Source: Clostridiaceae bacterium
GTDB taxonomy: Bacteria > Bacillota > Clostridia > Oscillospirales > Acutalibacteraceae
NCBI GenBank assembly: GCA_904501705.1
Contig: CAJGCA010000033.1
Span: forward strand, 1 to 17,235
Direction: 5' to 3'
Length of the DNA stretch: 17,235 bases
Shown: positions 1 through 7,944 of the stretch, one piece after another
Layout of the letters: each line of letters begins with the position of its first letter
Position numbering within the stretch: the first letter of the stretch is position 1
Notes under the pieces: model-generated
Told to the model about the DNA's origin: nothing
The model's input: the letters and a program-made list of their open reading frames with translations, nothing else
Databases searched by the model: none
Program-made: the position numbers and the translations under genes

Positions 1-1977
1 GGCATCTCCATCGCCAACCTCGCGCCGAAATTCCGCGATAAGATTGCGGAGCCCTACTGGGTGCGATACGACTACGACCCTGCACAGCAGAATAAGCCCA
101 TCCACCTGACCAGCCACAGCGGTCAGGAATTTGACCTTGTCATCAGCGGTAAGCTCAAGGTGCAGGTCGGCGACCACACCGAGATTCTCGGCGAAGGCGA
201 CAGCATCTATTACGACTCCTCCACCCCCCACGGTATGATTGCCGTCGACGGGCAGGAGTGCGTGTTCTGTGCGGTCGTTCTGCCCGGCGAGGACACCAAG
301 GAGGAGCAGGTGCGCCGCAGTTTGGTTACTGCAAAATCGTCCGAGCCGCTCGTTTGCGAGGAGTTTGTCAAGACCGAGGAAGACGAGCACGGCGCGCTGC
401 AGCACATCGAGTTTGAGAACACCGAGCGCTTTAACTTCGGCTTTGATATTGTGGACGGTATCGCGGAGAAATACCCCGAAAAGCTCGCGATGCTGCATCT
501 CGACAAGCACAAGGTGGAGCGCCGCTTCACCTTCCGCGATATCAAGCAATATTCCAATCAGGCGGCAAACTATTTCACCTCGCTTGGCATCAAGCGCGGC
601 GATAAGGTGATGCTGGTGCTCAAGCGCCACTACCAGTTCTGGTTCTGTATGGTTGCGCTGCACAAGCTCGGCGCGGTGGCGATCCCTGCCACCAACCAGC
701 TCAAGGAGCACGACTTTGAATACCGCTTTAATGCAGCAGGCGTGTCCGCCATCGTGTGCACCGCTGACGGCGATACCGCCGATATCGCGGCAGCGGCGGC
801 GGAAAAATGTCCGCAAAACATCACCAAAATCATTGTCGGCGCCGAGAAGGACGGCTGGCACGATTTCGACGAGGAGTTTAAGCTCTTCTCCCGTAAGTTC
901 GTGCGCCCCGAAGATGCATCCGCGGGCGACGAAACCGCGCTGATGTTCTTCACCTCCGGCACCACCGGCAACCCGAAGATGGCGGCACACAAGCACACCT
1001 ACGCGCTCGGTCACTTTGTCACCGCAAAATACTGGCACTGCTGTGAGCGCGACGGTCTGCACCTGACCATCTCCGACACCGGCTGGGGTAAATCCCTGTG
1101 GGGTAAGCTCTACGGTCAGTGGCTGTGCGAGGGCGCGGTGTTCGTCTACGACTTCGACCGCTTCGACGAGAACGACATCCTCCCGATGTTCGCGAAATAC
1201 AACATCACCACCTTCTGCGCGCCGCCGACGATGCTGCGTATGCTCATCCGCGGCGACCTGAGCAAATACGATCTTAGTTCCATCCATCATATGACCACCG
1301 CCGGCGAAGCGCTCAACCCCGAGGTGTATAAGCAATTCAAGGCGGCGACGGGTCTGGAGATCATGGAGGGCTTCGGCCAGACCGAGACCACCCTCGCCAT
1401 CGCCAACCTTGTCGGCACCGTGCCGAAGATCGGCTCGATGGGTAAGGCGTCTCCCCAATTCGACCTCGACATCGTCGATCCCGACGGCAACAGCGTCGCG
1501 GTCGGTGAAACGGGCGAGATCGTCATCCACACCGATAAATCCGTCCCCTGTGGTCTGTTCAAGGAATACTACCTCGACGACGAAAAGACCAAAGACGCAT
1601 GGTACGACGGAATGTATCACACCGGCGACACCGCGTGGCGTGACGAGGACGGCTACTTCTGGTACGTCAGCCGCGTCGACGATGTCATCAAGTCGTCGGG
1701 CTACCGCATCGGGCCGTTCGAGATCGAGAGCGTCATCATGGAGCTGCCGTACGTCGTGGAATGCGGCGTGTCCGCCGTGCCCGATGAGGTACGCGGTCAG
1801 GTCGTCAAGGCGAGCATCGTGTTGACCAAGGGCACCGAGCCGACCGAAGCGCTCAAAAAAGAGATCCAGACTTACGTCAAAGAGCATACCGCTCCCTACA
1901 AGTACCCCCGTGTGGTGGTGTTCCGCGACGAGCTGCCCAAGACCATCAGCGGCAAGATCCAGCGTAACAAGTTATAA
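1..1977 (+). CDS. Cupin-domain acyl-CoA ligase, 5'-truncated (ACSM-like)
   Basis: Partial gene: the frame is open from base 1, so the true start lies upstream. The visible protein begins in the linker before a cupin_2 domain (about residues 35-95, with a TSHSGQEFD stretch and DSSTPHG) and continues into a full AMP-forming ligase. Motifs seen are FFTSGTTGNPK near residue 317, GFGQTET, YHTGD, DDVIKSSGYRIGPFEIE and the C-terminal lysine motif SGKIQRNKL. The combination of SDTGWGKSLWG and SSGYRIGPFE is typical of medium/short-chain (ACSM, butyrate-type) synthetases, which make acyl-CoA from a carboxylate, ATP and CoA. It is a close tandem paralogue of the gene at 2376-4667. By alignment, the missing N terminus probably also carries an XRE helix-turn-helix. 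A branched short-chain acid is inferred as the substrate from the VOR/ilvE neighbours, not shown by the sequence. Confidence 0.9.
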   Translation, partial: GISIANLAPKFRDKIAEPYWVRYDYDPAQQNKPIHLTSHSGQEFDLVISGKLKVQVGDHTEILGEGDSIYYDSSTPHGMIAVDGQECVFCAVVLPGEDTKEEQVRRSLVTAKSSEPLVCEEFVKTEEDEHGALQHIEFENTERFNFGFDIVDGIAEKYPEKLAMLHLDKHKVERRFTFRDIKQYSNQAANYFTSLGIKRGDKVMLVLKRHYQFWFCMVALHKLGAVAIPATNQLKEHDFEYRFNAAGVSAIVCTADGDTADIAAAAAEKCPQNITKIIVGAEKDGWHDFDEEFKLFSRKFVRPEDASAGDETALMFFTSGTTGNPKMAAHKHTYALGHFVTAKYWHCCERDGLHLTISDTGWGKSLWGKLYGQWLCEGAVFVYDFDRFDENDILPMFAKYNITTFCAPPTMLRMLIRGDLSKYDLSSIHHMTTAGEALNPEVYKQFKAATGLEIMEGFGQTETTLAIANLVGTVPKIGSMGKASPQFDLDIVDPDGNSVAVGETGEIVIHTDKSVPCGLFKEYYLDDEKTKDAWYDGMYHTGDTAWRDEDGYFWYVSRVDDVIKSSGYRIGPFEIESVIMELPYVVECGVSAVPDEVRGQVVKASIVLTKGTEPTEALKKEIQTYVKEHTAPYKYPRVVVFRDELPKTISGKIQRNKL

Positions 1978-2017
1978 TACACATCCTTTCTGTCCCGCTT
2001 TTTATCGAAAAAAAGCG

Positions 2018-2046
2018 TTGACAGCATAGCAGAGTTGTGATATAAT
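2018..2046 (+). promoter_or_regulatory. Sigma-A promoter of the Val T-box operon
   Basis: TTGACA at 2018-2023 and TATAAT at 2041-2046 are separated by exactly 17 bases, so both hexamers match the consensus fully. Transcription should start near 2053, just before the T-box leader. With such a strong promoter, control most likely rests on the leader and on any operator at the start site. Confidence 0.93.
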
Positions 2047-2051
2047 CGCTC

Positions 2052-2072
2052 ATATATTGTAATTTAATATAT
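2052..2072. promoter_or_regulatory. AT-rich inverted repeat at the start site, candidate operator
   Basis: ATATATT at 2052-2058 and AATATAT at 2066-2072 form a perfect 7-base inverted repeat with a 7-base spacer. It begins at the predicted transcription start, ahead of T-box stem I. The first gene of the operon encodes an XRE DNA-binding domain, so autoregulation through this site is possible. The repeat is AT-rich and could be a chance match. Confidence 0.3.
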
Positions 2073-2356
2073 AAAGGCGCTGACGAAGAGGGCGCAGGGA
2101 GTTCATCCTTCAGAGAGATGGCGGGCGGTGCGAGCCATCGGTTGACCTTTGCGTTTGTAGCTTCTGAGCCGAGAGGAAGAAAGCTCGTTTGTGGTGAGTA
2201 GAACCTCTCCGTGATTGCTGCGTGAAGGCATAGGGGTTGTTAGACTCCGAGAGTGGTTATCTGCCCAAGGCAGATGGCAATTTGAGTGGTACCGCGGGTG
2301 ACTTGATTATCAGCACTCGTCTCAAAGTCATAACTTTGGGACGAGTGCTTTTATAT
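2053..2356 (+). ncRNA. T-box riboswitch leader, specifier GTA (valine)
   Basis: The T-box core GAGTGGTACCGCGGG is at 2284-2298. Stem I has the GACGAAGAG base, the AGAGAG and GGTGCGAGCC distal elements, and a 3' strand ending CTTCTGAGCC. The 3' side of the specifier loop reads TTT-GTA-G just before the helix strand CTTC. This matches the usual layout of three bases, specifier, purine, helix, and puts the specifier GTA (Val) at 2157-2159. The acceptor-pairing bases TGGT (2287-2290) fit a tRNA with discriminator A, as in tRNA-Val. A stem III-like hairpin lies at 2259-2275. Uncharged tRNA-Val should favour read-through into the ligase and VOR genes. The specifier was assigned by hand folding. Confidence 0.9.
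2312..2354 (+). terminator. T-box-controlled intrinsic terminator
   Basis: A 17-base stem (2312-2328 with 2333-2349, one G-U pair) has loop CATA and is followed by a T run. It lies directly after the T-box core and before the ligase start codon, which is where the regulated terminator of a T-box leader belongs. Confidence 0.92.
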
Positions 2357-2375
2357 CGTCCCGGAAACGGAGAAA

Positions 2376-4667
2376 ATGACTATGGAAATCACAGCATTGG
2401 ACTACAAAATTAAAGAAATGGCGGAGCGTATCCGCGAATTGCGTGAGCTCGAGGGGCTGACTGTCGAGGACATGGCAGGCAAGACGGGCGTCACCGTCGA
2501 GGAATATATTGCCTGTGAAGCGGGCAACCACGACCTCGCGTTCGCCTTCATCTATCGCTGTGCGCTGGTGTTCGGCGTCGACGTGACCGCACTCATCGAG
2601 GGCAGCACGCCGAAGCTGAAATCCTACACCGTCACCCGCGCGGGTGCGGGACAGAAGATCTCGCAGGCGCACGGTATGACCTACTATAACCTCGCCTACG
2701 CCTTCCGCGACCGTATCGCCGAGCCCTTGTACGTGCACTGCGTATACGACCCCGAAGCGGAGAAGCGCGACATCGAGCTCATTTCCCACGCGGGACAGGA
2801 GTGCGACATCATCATCAGCGGTCAGCTGAAGGTGCAGGTCGGCAACCACACCGAGATCCTCGGCCCGGGCGACAGCATCTATTTTGACTCCGACACCCCC
2901 CACGGGGAGGTTGCCGTCGGCGGTGAGGACTGTATCTTCTATGCCATCGTGCTCAACCCGACAGGCGAGCCGATCCCCGAACTGACGGTGGAAAAGGCCG
3001 TCACCGAGCGTACGGCGGTACATAAAGATACCAAGGATCGCATCTACAAGAAATTCATCGACGTGACGGAGAACGACAAGGGCACCCCCACCTCCATCAC
3101 GTTCAAAAATACGGAGAAGTTCAACTTCGCCTTCGATCTGGTGGACGAGTTGGCCGATCGCGAGCCGGAGAAGCTCGCGATGCTGCACATCTCCCGCGAC
3201 CACACCGAGCGCCGCTTCACCTTCAAGGACATGAAGAAAGCGTCCGCTCAATGTGCCAACTACTTCAAATCCCTCGGCATTAAGAAGGGCGACCGCGTGA
3301 TGCTTATCTTAAAGCGTCACTACCAGTTCTGGTTCGCGATGATCGGGCTTAACAAGCTCGGCGCGATCGCCATTCCTGCACCCAATCAGCTCGTTGAGCA
3401 CGACCTGACCTACCGCTTCCAAGCAGCAGGTGTGTCGGCGGTGCTGTGTACTGCCGACGGCGATACCGCCCATCAGGTTGATCTCGCCGCTGCCAACTGT
3501 CCCGACCTCAAGCATAAGCTGATCGTCAACGGCACTCGCGAGGGATGGCGCAGTTTCGACGAGGAATACACCTTGTATTCTACTCGCTACAACCGCACCG
3601 AGGATGCCCCCGGCGGCGATGACCTGATGCTGATGTTCTTCACCTCCGGCACGACGGGCTACCCCAAGATCGCGGCACACAACTACAAATACGCGCTCGG
3701 TCATTTCCACACCGCGCGGTATTGGCACGACGCCGACCCCGACGGTCTGCATTTCACCATCTCCGACACCGGCTGGGCGAAGGCGATGTGGGGCAAGCTC
3801 TACGGCCAATGGCTGTGCGAGGCGGCGACCTTCGTGTACGACTTTGACCGCTTCGACGCGGCGGATATTCTGCCGATGTTCGCGAAATACCACATCACCA
3901 CCTTCTGTGCGCCGCCGACGATGCTGCGTATGATGGTCAAACAGGATATTTCCAAATACGATTTCTCCTCCGTCAAGCACATGACCACGGCGGGCGAGGC
4001 ACTCAACCCCGAGGTCTATCGCCAATTTGAAAAGGCGACGGGGCTGCAGATCATCGAGGGCTTCGGTCAGACCGAGAGCACGATGATCATCGGCAATATG
4101 GTCGGCGCCTCGCATAAGATCGGCTCGATGGGTAAGCCCGCCCCGATCTACGACGTGTCCATCGTCGACCCCGACGGCAACCCCGTGCCTGCGGGTGAAA
4201 CGGGCGAGATCGTCGTGAACGTCAAGGACGGCGCGCCTTGCGGCCTGTTCACCGGCTACTACAACGCCCCCGAAAAGACTGCCGAGGTCTGGCACGACGG
4301 CTTCTACCACACGGGCGACACCGCGTGGATGGACGAGGACGGCTTCTACTGGTACGTTGGTCGCGTAGACGACGTCATTAAGTCCTCCGGCTACCGCATC
4401 GGGCCGTTCGAGATCGAGAGCGTGATTATGGAGCTGCCCTACGTCCTCGAATGCGGCGTGTCCGCTGCCCCCGATGAGGTGCGCGGTCAGGTCGTCAAGG
4501 CGAGCATCGTGCTCGTCGACGGCACCAAGCCATCCGACGAACTGAAAAAGCAAATTCAGGACTACGTCAAGAAGCGCACCGCGCCTTACAAGTATCCCCG
4601 CATCGTGATCTTCCGCGACAGCCTGCCCAAGACGGTCAGCGGCAAGATTCAGCGCAACAAGCTGTAA
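2376..4667 (+). CDS. XRE-cupin-acyl-CoA ligase fusion (short/branched-chain acyl-CoA synthetase)
   Basis: This three-part protein has an N-terminal XRE helix-turn-helix (about residues 10-72, IRELRELEGLTVEDMA), a cupin_2 barrel (about 130-192, ISHAGQECD, DTPHGEVAV) and an AMP-forming ligase (about 235-763). The ligase motifs are intact: FFTSGTTGYPK near 421, GFGQTES, YHTGD near 645, RVDDVIKSSGYRIGPFE and the lysine-bearing SGKIQRNKL at the end. The ligase resembles the ACSM/butyryl-CoA family, which forms acyl-CoA with release of AMP and PPi. XRE plus cupin is a familiar regulator layout that senses small molecules, so the enzyme may also bind DNA. The gene lies under a valine T-box and ahead of the VOR genes, suggesting isobutyrate or a related acid as substrate (inference). 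GGAG at 2369-2372 is nearer to ideal spacing for the ATG at 2382, so the protein may start two codons later. Confidence 0.9.
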   Translation: MTMEITALDYKIKEMAERIRELRELEGLTVEDMAGKTGVTVEEYIACEAGNHDLAFAFIYRCALVFGVDVTALIEGSTPKLKSYTVTRAGAGQKISQAHGMTYYNLAYAFRDRIAEPLYVHCVYDPEAEKRDIELISHAGQECDIIISGQLKVQVGNHTEILGPGDSIYFDSDTPHGEVAVGGEDCIFYAIVLNPTGEPIPELTVEKAVTERTAVHKDTKDRIYKKFIDVTENDKGTPTSITFKNTEKFNFAFDLVDELADREPEKLAMLHISRDHTERRFTFKDMKKASAQCANYFKSLGIKKGDRVMLILKRHYQFWFAMIGLNKLGAIAIPAPNQLVEHDLTYRFQAAGVSAVLCTADGDTAHQVDLAAANCPDLKHKLIVNGTREGWRSFDEEYTLYSTRYNRTEDAPGGDDLMLMFFTSGTTGYPKIAAHNYKYALGHFHTARYWHDADPDGLHFTISDTGWAKAMWGKLYGQWLCEAATFVYDFDRFDAADILPMFAKYHITTFCAPPTMLRMMVKQDISKYDFSSVKHMTTAGEALNPEVYRQFEKATGLQIIEGFGQTESTMIIGNMVGASHKIGSMGKPAPIYDVSIVDPDGNPVPAGETGEIVVNVKDGAPCGLFTGYYNAPEKTAEVWHDGFYHTGDTAWMDEDGFYWYVGRVDDVIKSSGYRIGPFEIESVIMELPYVLECGVSAAPDEVRGQVVKASIVLVDGTKPSDELKKQIQDYVKKRTAPYKYPRIVIFRDSLPKTVSGKIQRNKL

Positions 4668-4679
4668 GAGGTGGTCGGT

Positions 4680-5345
4680 ATGACAACCAAAAGACTGACC
4701 ATCCTATGCGGACATTACGGCAGCGGCAAGACCAACGTCGCGGTCAACCTCGCGTTTAAGCTGCGCGAGCAGCACGACCGCGTGACGGTTGCCGACCTCG
4801 ACATCGTCAACCCGTATTTCCGCACCAAGGACAGTATGAAGGAGTTTGACGAGCGCGGCATTCGCCTCATCTGCTCGCCATACGCCAACTCAAACGTCGA
4901 TATCCCCGCCCTGCCGCAGGAGCTCTATTCCGTCACGGACGACAAGGGACAGACGGTGGTGCTGGACATCGGCGGCGACGACCGCGGCGCGCTCGCGCTC
5001 GGGCGACTCGCCGAGCAGATCAAAGTGGAAGGCGACTACGCGATGCTGATGGTGATAAACCGTTTCCGCCCCCTCACTCCCGACGTTCCCTCGACCCTCG
5101 AGGTGATGCGGGAGATCGAGACGGCGTGCGGTATCCCGTTCACGGGGCTTGTCAACAACTCCAACCTCGGCGAGGAAACCACCGCCGACGACGTGCTCGG
5201 CTCGCTGGCGTATGCCGACGAGGTGGCAAAAGCCACGGGCTTACCACTCGTGATGACCACCGTCAAAGATACCCTCTATAACGAACTTAAAGGACAGATT
5301 AACAACCTGTTTCCCTTGATGTTACAGGATAAACCCTTTATGTAA
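4680..5345 (+). CDS. MinD/CobQ-like P-loop ATPase of unknown role
   Basis: This is a 221-residue soluble protein. GHYGSGKT (residues 11-18) is the P loop, ADLDIVNPYFRT is the switch I region, VVLDIGGDD near 93 is Walker B, and LVNNSNLGEETT may be a base-recognition loop. This places it in the SIMIBI group with MinD, ParA and CobQ/CobB. I chose ATG 4680 because AGAGGTGG at 4667-4674 is well spaced for it; an in-frame GTG at 4671 sits inside that site. It starts 12 bases after the ligase stop and just ahead of the VOR ferredoxin gene, so it is probably co-transcribed with them. Its function is not known from the sequence. Helping assemble or insert cofactors into the oxidoreductase is one possibility, by analogy with other SIMIBI maturation factors. 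Confidence 0.85.
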   Translation: MTTKRLTILCGHYGSGKTNVAVNLAFKLREQHDRVTVADLDIVNPYFRTKDSMKEFDERGIRLICSPYANSNVDIPALPQELYSVTDDKGQTVVLDIGGDDRGALALGRLAEQIKVEGDYAMLMVINRFRPLTPDVPSTLEVMREIETACGIPFTGLVNNSNLGEETTADDVLGSLAYADEVAKATGLPLVMTTVKDTLYNELKGQINNLFPLMLQDKPFM

Positions 5346-5370
5346 ATTCTCTCAAAAAGGAGTAGTGAAT

Positions 5371-5577
5371 ATGGCAAAGCTGACATTCAAGACCGACAAC
5401 TGCAAAGGCTGTGGGCTGTGCGTGGATGCCTGCCCCAAGAAGCTGCTGCAGCTTGCCAAGGACAAGATCAACAAAAAGGGACACCACCCTGCCGAGATCA
5501 TCGACGAGGCAGCGTGCGTGGGTTGCGCATCCTGCGCAATGATGTGTCCCGACTGCATCATCAAGGTAGAAAGGTAA
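5371..5577 (+). CDS. 2-oxoacid:ferredoxin oxidoreductase, ferredoxin (delta) subunit
   Basis: This 68-residue protein has two complete 4Fe-4S motifs. Cys11, 14, 17 and 21 form the first (CKGCGLCVDACP), and Cys49, 52, 55 and 59 the second (CVGCASCAMMCP). It carries electrons between the TPP-bound active site and external ferredoxin. The start ATG 5371 is set by the strong site AAAAAGGAG at 5354-5362, which leaves 8 bases; an in-frame GTG at 5365 is too close to it. The order ferredoxin-alpha-beta-gamma is usual for VOR- and KOR-type enzymes in anaerobes. Confidence 0.94.
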   Translation: MAKLTFKTDNCKGCGLCVDACPKKLLQLAKDKINKKGHHPAEIIDEAACVGCASCAMMCPDCIIKVER

Positions 5578-5588
5578 GGTGAGCAAGC

Positions 5589-6653
5589 ATGGCAGATAAG
5601 GTACTGATGAAAGGTAACGAAGCCATCGCCGAAGCGGCGATTCTCGCAGGTTGCCGTCATTATTTCGGCTATCCCATCACCCCCCAGACGGAGATTGCCG
5701 CCTATATGGCGAAGAAGATGCCCAAGATCGGCGGATGCTTCCTGCAGGCGGAGAGTGAGATTGCCGCCATCAATATGGTGTACGGCGTGTCCGCGACGGG
5801 CAAGCGCGTGATGACCTCGTCTTCTTCACCCGGAATCGCGCTCAAGAGCGAGGGTCTTTCCTATCTCGCAGGCGCGGACCTGCCTGCGTTCATCGTCAAC
5901 GTGCAGCGCGGCGGCCCCGGCCTCGGCGGTATCCAGCCCAGCCAGTCCGACTATTTCCAGGCGACCCGCGCAGGCGGCCACGGCGACTTCCGTATGCTGG
6001 TGCTTGCCCCTGCGTCTGTGCAGGAGATGGCCGATCTGACGGTCAAGGGCTTCGAACTCGCGGATAAGTATCGTATGACCGCGATGGTGCTCGCGGACGG
6101 TACGATGGGTCAGATGATGGAGCCCGTCTCCCTCGACTACGACATTAAGCCCGCTCCCGAAAAGCCGTGGGCGACCAACGGCACCAAGATGGAGCGTGAA
6201 CACAACATCGTCAACTCCCTGTTCCTCGCTCCCGAGGAGCTGGAGAAGTTCAACTTCGACCGCTACGAGCGCTACGCTTACATCGAAGAGAACGAGGCGA
6301 TGTACGAGGAATATATGATGGACGACGCGGAGATCGTGCTGGTTGCCTTCGGCATCGCGGCGCGCGTGACCAAGAACGCCGTCAATGAAGCCCGCAAGTT
6401 CGGCATCAAGGCGGGTCTTATCCGCCCGATTACCCTGTGGCCCTTCCCCAAGGCTCCCTTTGCGAAAGCCGTGGACAACGCCAAGGCGTTCATCTCGGTG
6501 GAGCTGTCGATGGGGCAGATGATCGAGGACGTGCGCCTCGCCACCGAGTGCAAGCGTCCCGTTACCCTGTGCAACCGCGCAGGCGGTATGATTCCTTCCC
6601 CCGAGCAGGTGCTCGAGGCCATTAAAGAAGCGGCGAACGGAGGTGCGAAATAA
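5589..6653 (+). CDS. vorB: 2-oxoisovalerate:ferredoxin oxidoreductase alpha subunit (VorB-like)
   Basis: This 354-residue protein has the start of the family pyrimidine-binding domain (MKGNEAIAEAAILAG, FGYPITPQTEIA) and the characteristic QAESEIAAINMVYGVSATG, TSSSSPGIALKSEGLSYL and QRGGPGLGGIQPSQSD stretches of VorB/KorA proteins. With the beta subunit it binds thiamine diphosphate. The complex interconverts a 2-oxoacid plus CoA with acyl-CoA, CO2 and reduced ferredoxin. The substrate is not certain from sequence: KorA for 2-oxoglutarate is similar. The nearby ilvE, ACSM-type ligases and valine T-box favour branched-chain substrates. The start ATG follows AAGGTGAG with 6 bases between. The stop codon overlaps the beta-subunit start (TAATG). 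Confidence 0.9.
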   Translation: MADKVLMKGNEAIAEAAILAGCRHYFGYPITPQTEIAAYMAKKMPKIGGCFLQAESEIAAINMVYGVSATGKRVMTSSSSPGIALKSEGLSYLAGADLPAFIVNVQRGGPGLGGIQPSQSDYFQATRAGGHGDFRMLVLAPASVQEMADLTVKGFELADKYRMTAMVLADGTMGQMMEPVSLDYDIKPAPEKPWATNGTKMEREHNIVNSLFLAPEELEKFNFDRYERYAYIEENEAMYEEYMMDDAEIVLVAFGIAARVTKNAVNEARKFGIKAGLIRPITLWPFPKAPFAKAVDNAKAFISVELSMGQMIEDVRLATECKRPVTLCNRAGGMIPSPEQVLEAIKEAANGGAK

Positions 6654-7411
6654 TGGTCGTATTTGATAAACCCCATGCCCTGAACGATATGCCGATGCAC
6701 TATTGCCCCGGCTGTACTCACGGCATCATCCACCGTCTGGTGGCAGAAGTCATTGACGAGCTCGGCATTGAAGGCCGCACCATCGGCATCGCACCTGTTG
6801 GTTGCTCGGTTATGGCGTATAACTACTTTAACTGCGATATGATCGAGGCGGCACACGGCCGCGCTCCCGCCATCGCGACGGGCGTTAAGCGCGCCGACCC
6901 CGAAAACCATGTGGTGTTCACCTATCAGGGTGACGGCGACCTCGCCTCCATCGGTATGGCGGAGACGGTGCACGCCGCCGCGCGTAACGAGAACATCACC
7001 ATCATCTTCGTCAACAACGCAATCTACGGTATGACGGGCGGTCAGATGGCGCCCACCTCGCTGCCGGGTCAGGTTACCCAGACCTCTCCCTACGGCCGCG
7101 ATACCAACCATTGCGGTTTCCCGATTCGCGTGTGCGAGATGCTGTCGCAGCTCGACGGCCCCGAATACCTCGAGCGCGTAACCGTCAACAGCGTCAAGAA
7201 CATCCGCAATACTAAGAAGGCGATCAAAAAAGCGTTCCAGAACCAGCTCGACGGTAAAGGCTTCTCCCTCATCGAAGTGGTGTCCACCTGCCCGACCAAC
7301 TGGGGCTTGACACCTCAGGCGGCGCTCAAATGGCTCGACGACAATATGCTGCCTTACTACCCGCTCGGCGTGTATAAGGACCGCTCCGCGGCAAAGGAGG
7401 AAGCGAAATGA
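6653..7411 (+). CDS. 2-oxoacid:ferredoxin oxidoreductase beta subunit (TPP-binding)
   Basis: This 252-residue protein opens with YCPGCTHGIIHRL, a cysteine motif conserved in these beta subunits. The thiamine-diphosphate motif runs from GDGDLASIG (about residues 93-101) to FVNNAIYGMTGGQMAPTS (NN near 121), the usual 28-residue spacing. It forms the catalytic core with the alpha subunit. Its ATG overlaps the alpha stop by one base and its stop overlaps the gamma start (ATGA), so translation is probably coupled across all three subunits. It corresponds to VorA/KorB-type subunits; I leave the symbol blank because naming of these subunits varies between organisms. Confidence 0.93.
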   Translation: MVVFDKPHALNDMPMHYCPGCTHGIIHRLVAEVIDELGIEGRTIGIAPVGCSVMAYNYFNCDMIEAAHGRAPAIATGVKRADPENHVVFTYQGDGDLASIGMAETVHAAARNENITIIFVNNAIYGMTGGQMAPTSLPGQVTQTSPYGRDTNHCGFPIRVCEMLSQLDGPEYLERVTVNSVKNIRNTKKAIKKAFQNQLDGKGFSLIEVVSTCPTNWGLTPQAALKWLDDNMLPYYPLGVYKDRSAAKEEAK

Positions 7412-7944
7412 GTACGACACAATTTTTGTTTTCCGGCTTCGGCGGACAGGGCATCCTGTTTGCCGGTAAGTTCCTCGCCTACAAGGGTCTGATGGATGAG
7501 AAGCAGGTCAGTTGGTTGCCCTCCTACGGCCCCGAGATGCGCGGCGGTACCGCGAGCTGCGGTGTCATCATCAGCGACGAGCCCGTCGGCTCCCCCATCG
7601 TGGCGCGCCCCGACGTACTGGTCGCGATGAACCTGCCCTCTCTCGACAAGTACGAGTCCACCGTCGCTCCCGGCGGTATGATCTTTGCGGACTCCACCCT
7701 CATCGAGCGCAAAGTACAGCGCGACGACGTCAAGGTGTTCTACGTCCCGGCGACCAAGCTCGCCAACGACAACGGTACCCCCACCCTCGCCAATATGGTG
7801 CTGATGGGTAAGATTCTCAAAGAACTGAACGACTTCGGCGAAGACAGCCTGCGCGCCGCGCTGGGCAAGGTCATCTCCGCCAAGCGCGCCGATATGCTGG
7901 AGGTCAACCTCCACGCGATGCAGATCGGCGCGGATTTAGCGTGA
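7408..7944 (+). CDS. 2-oxoacid:ferredoxin oxidoreductase gamma subunit
   Basis: This 178-residue protein has the POR/KOR gamma fold. It starts with the glycine-rich GFGGQGILFAGKFLAYKG and contains SYGPEMRGGTASCGVIIS, the family signature. Gamma subunits complete the heterotetramer and are thought to take part in CoA binding. The start overlaps the beta stop by four bases (ATGA). The last codons and the stop TGA (7942-7944) lie inside the left arm of the foldback element at 7937-8210, so the present C terminus (ADLA) may have been set by that element. Confidence 0.93.
   Translation: MSTTQFLFSGFGGQGILFAGKFLAYKGLMDEKQVSWLPSYGPEMRGGTASCGVIISDEPVGSPIVARPDVLVAMNLPSLDKYESTVAPGGMIFADSTLIERKVQRDDVKVFYVPATKLANDNGTPTLANMVLMGKILKELNDFGEDSLRAALGKVISAKRADMLEVNLHAMQIGADLA

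Noticed and set aside
3309..4553. Long minus-strand open frame opposite the XRE-cupin-ligase gene
   Set aside because: Same reason: low-complexity, histidine/valine/arginine-rich shadow of a well-supported ligase. Similar shadows lie opposite the VOR, ilvE, fusion and rhamnosidase genes.
5371..7944. Reading the four-subunit enzyme as 2-oxoglutarate:ferredoxin oxidoreductase (KorDABC)
   Set aside because: The subunit order and motifs allow it, but the alpha subunit resembles VorB and the context (ACSM ligases, valine T-box, ilvE) points to branched-chain substrates. It is kept as an alternative, not the main call.
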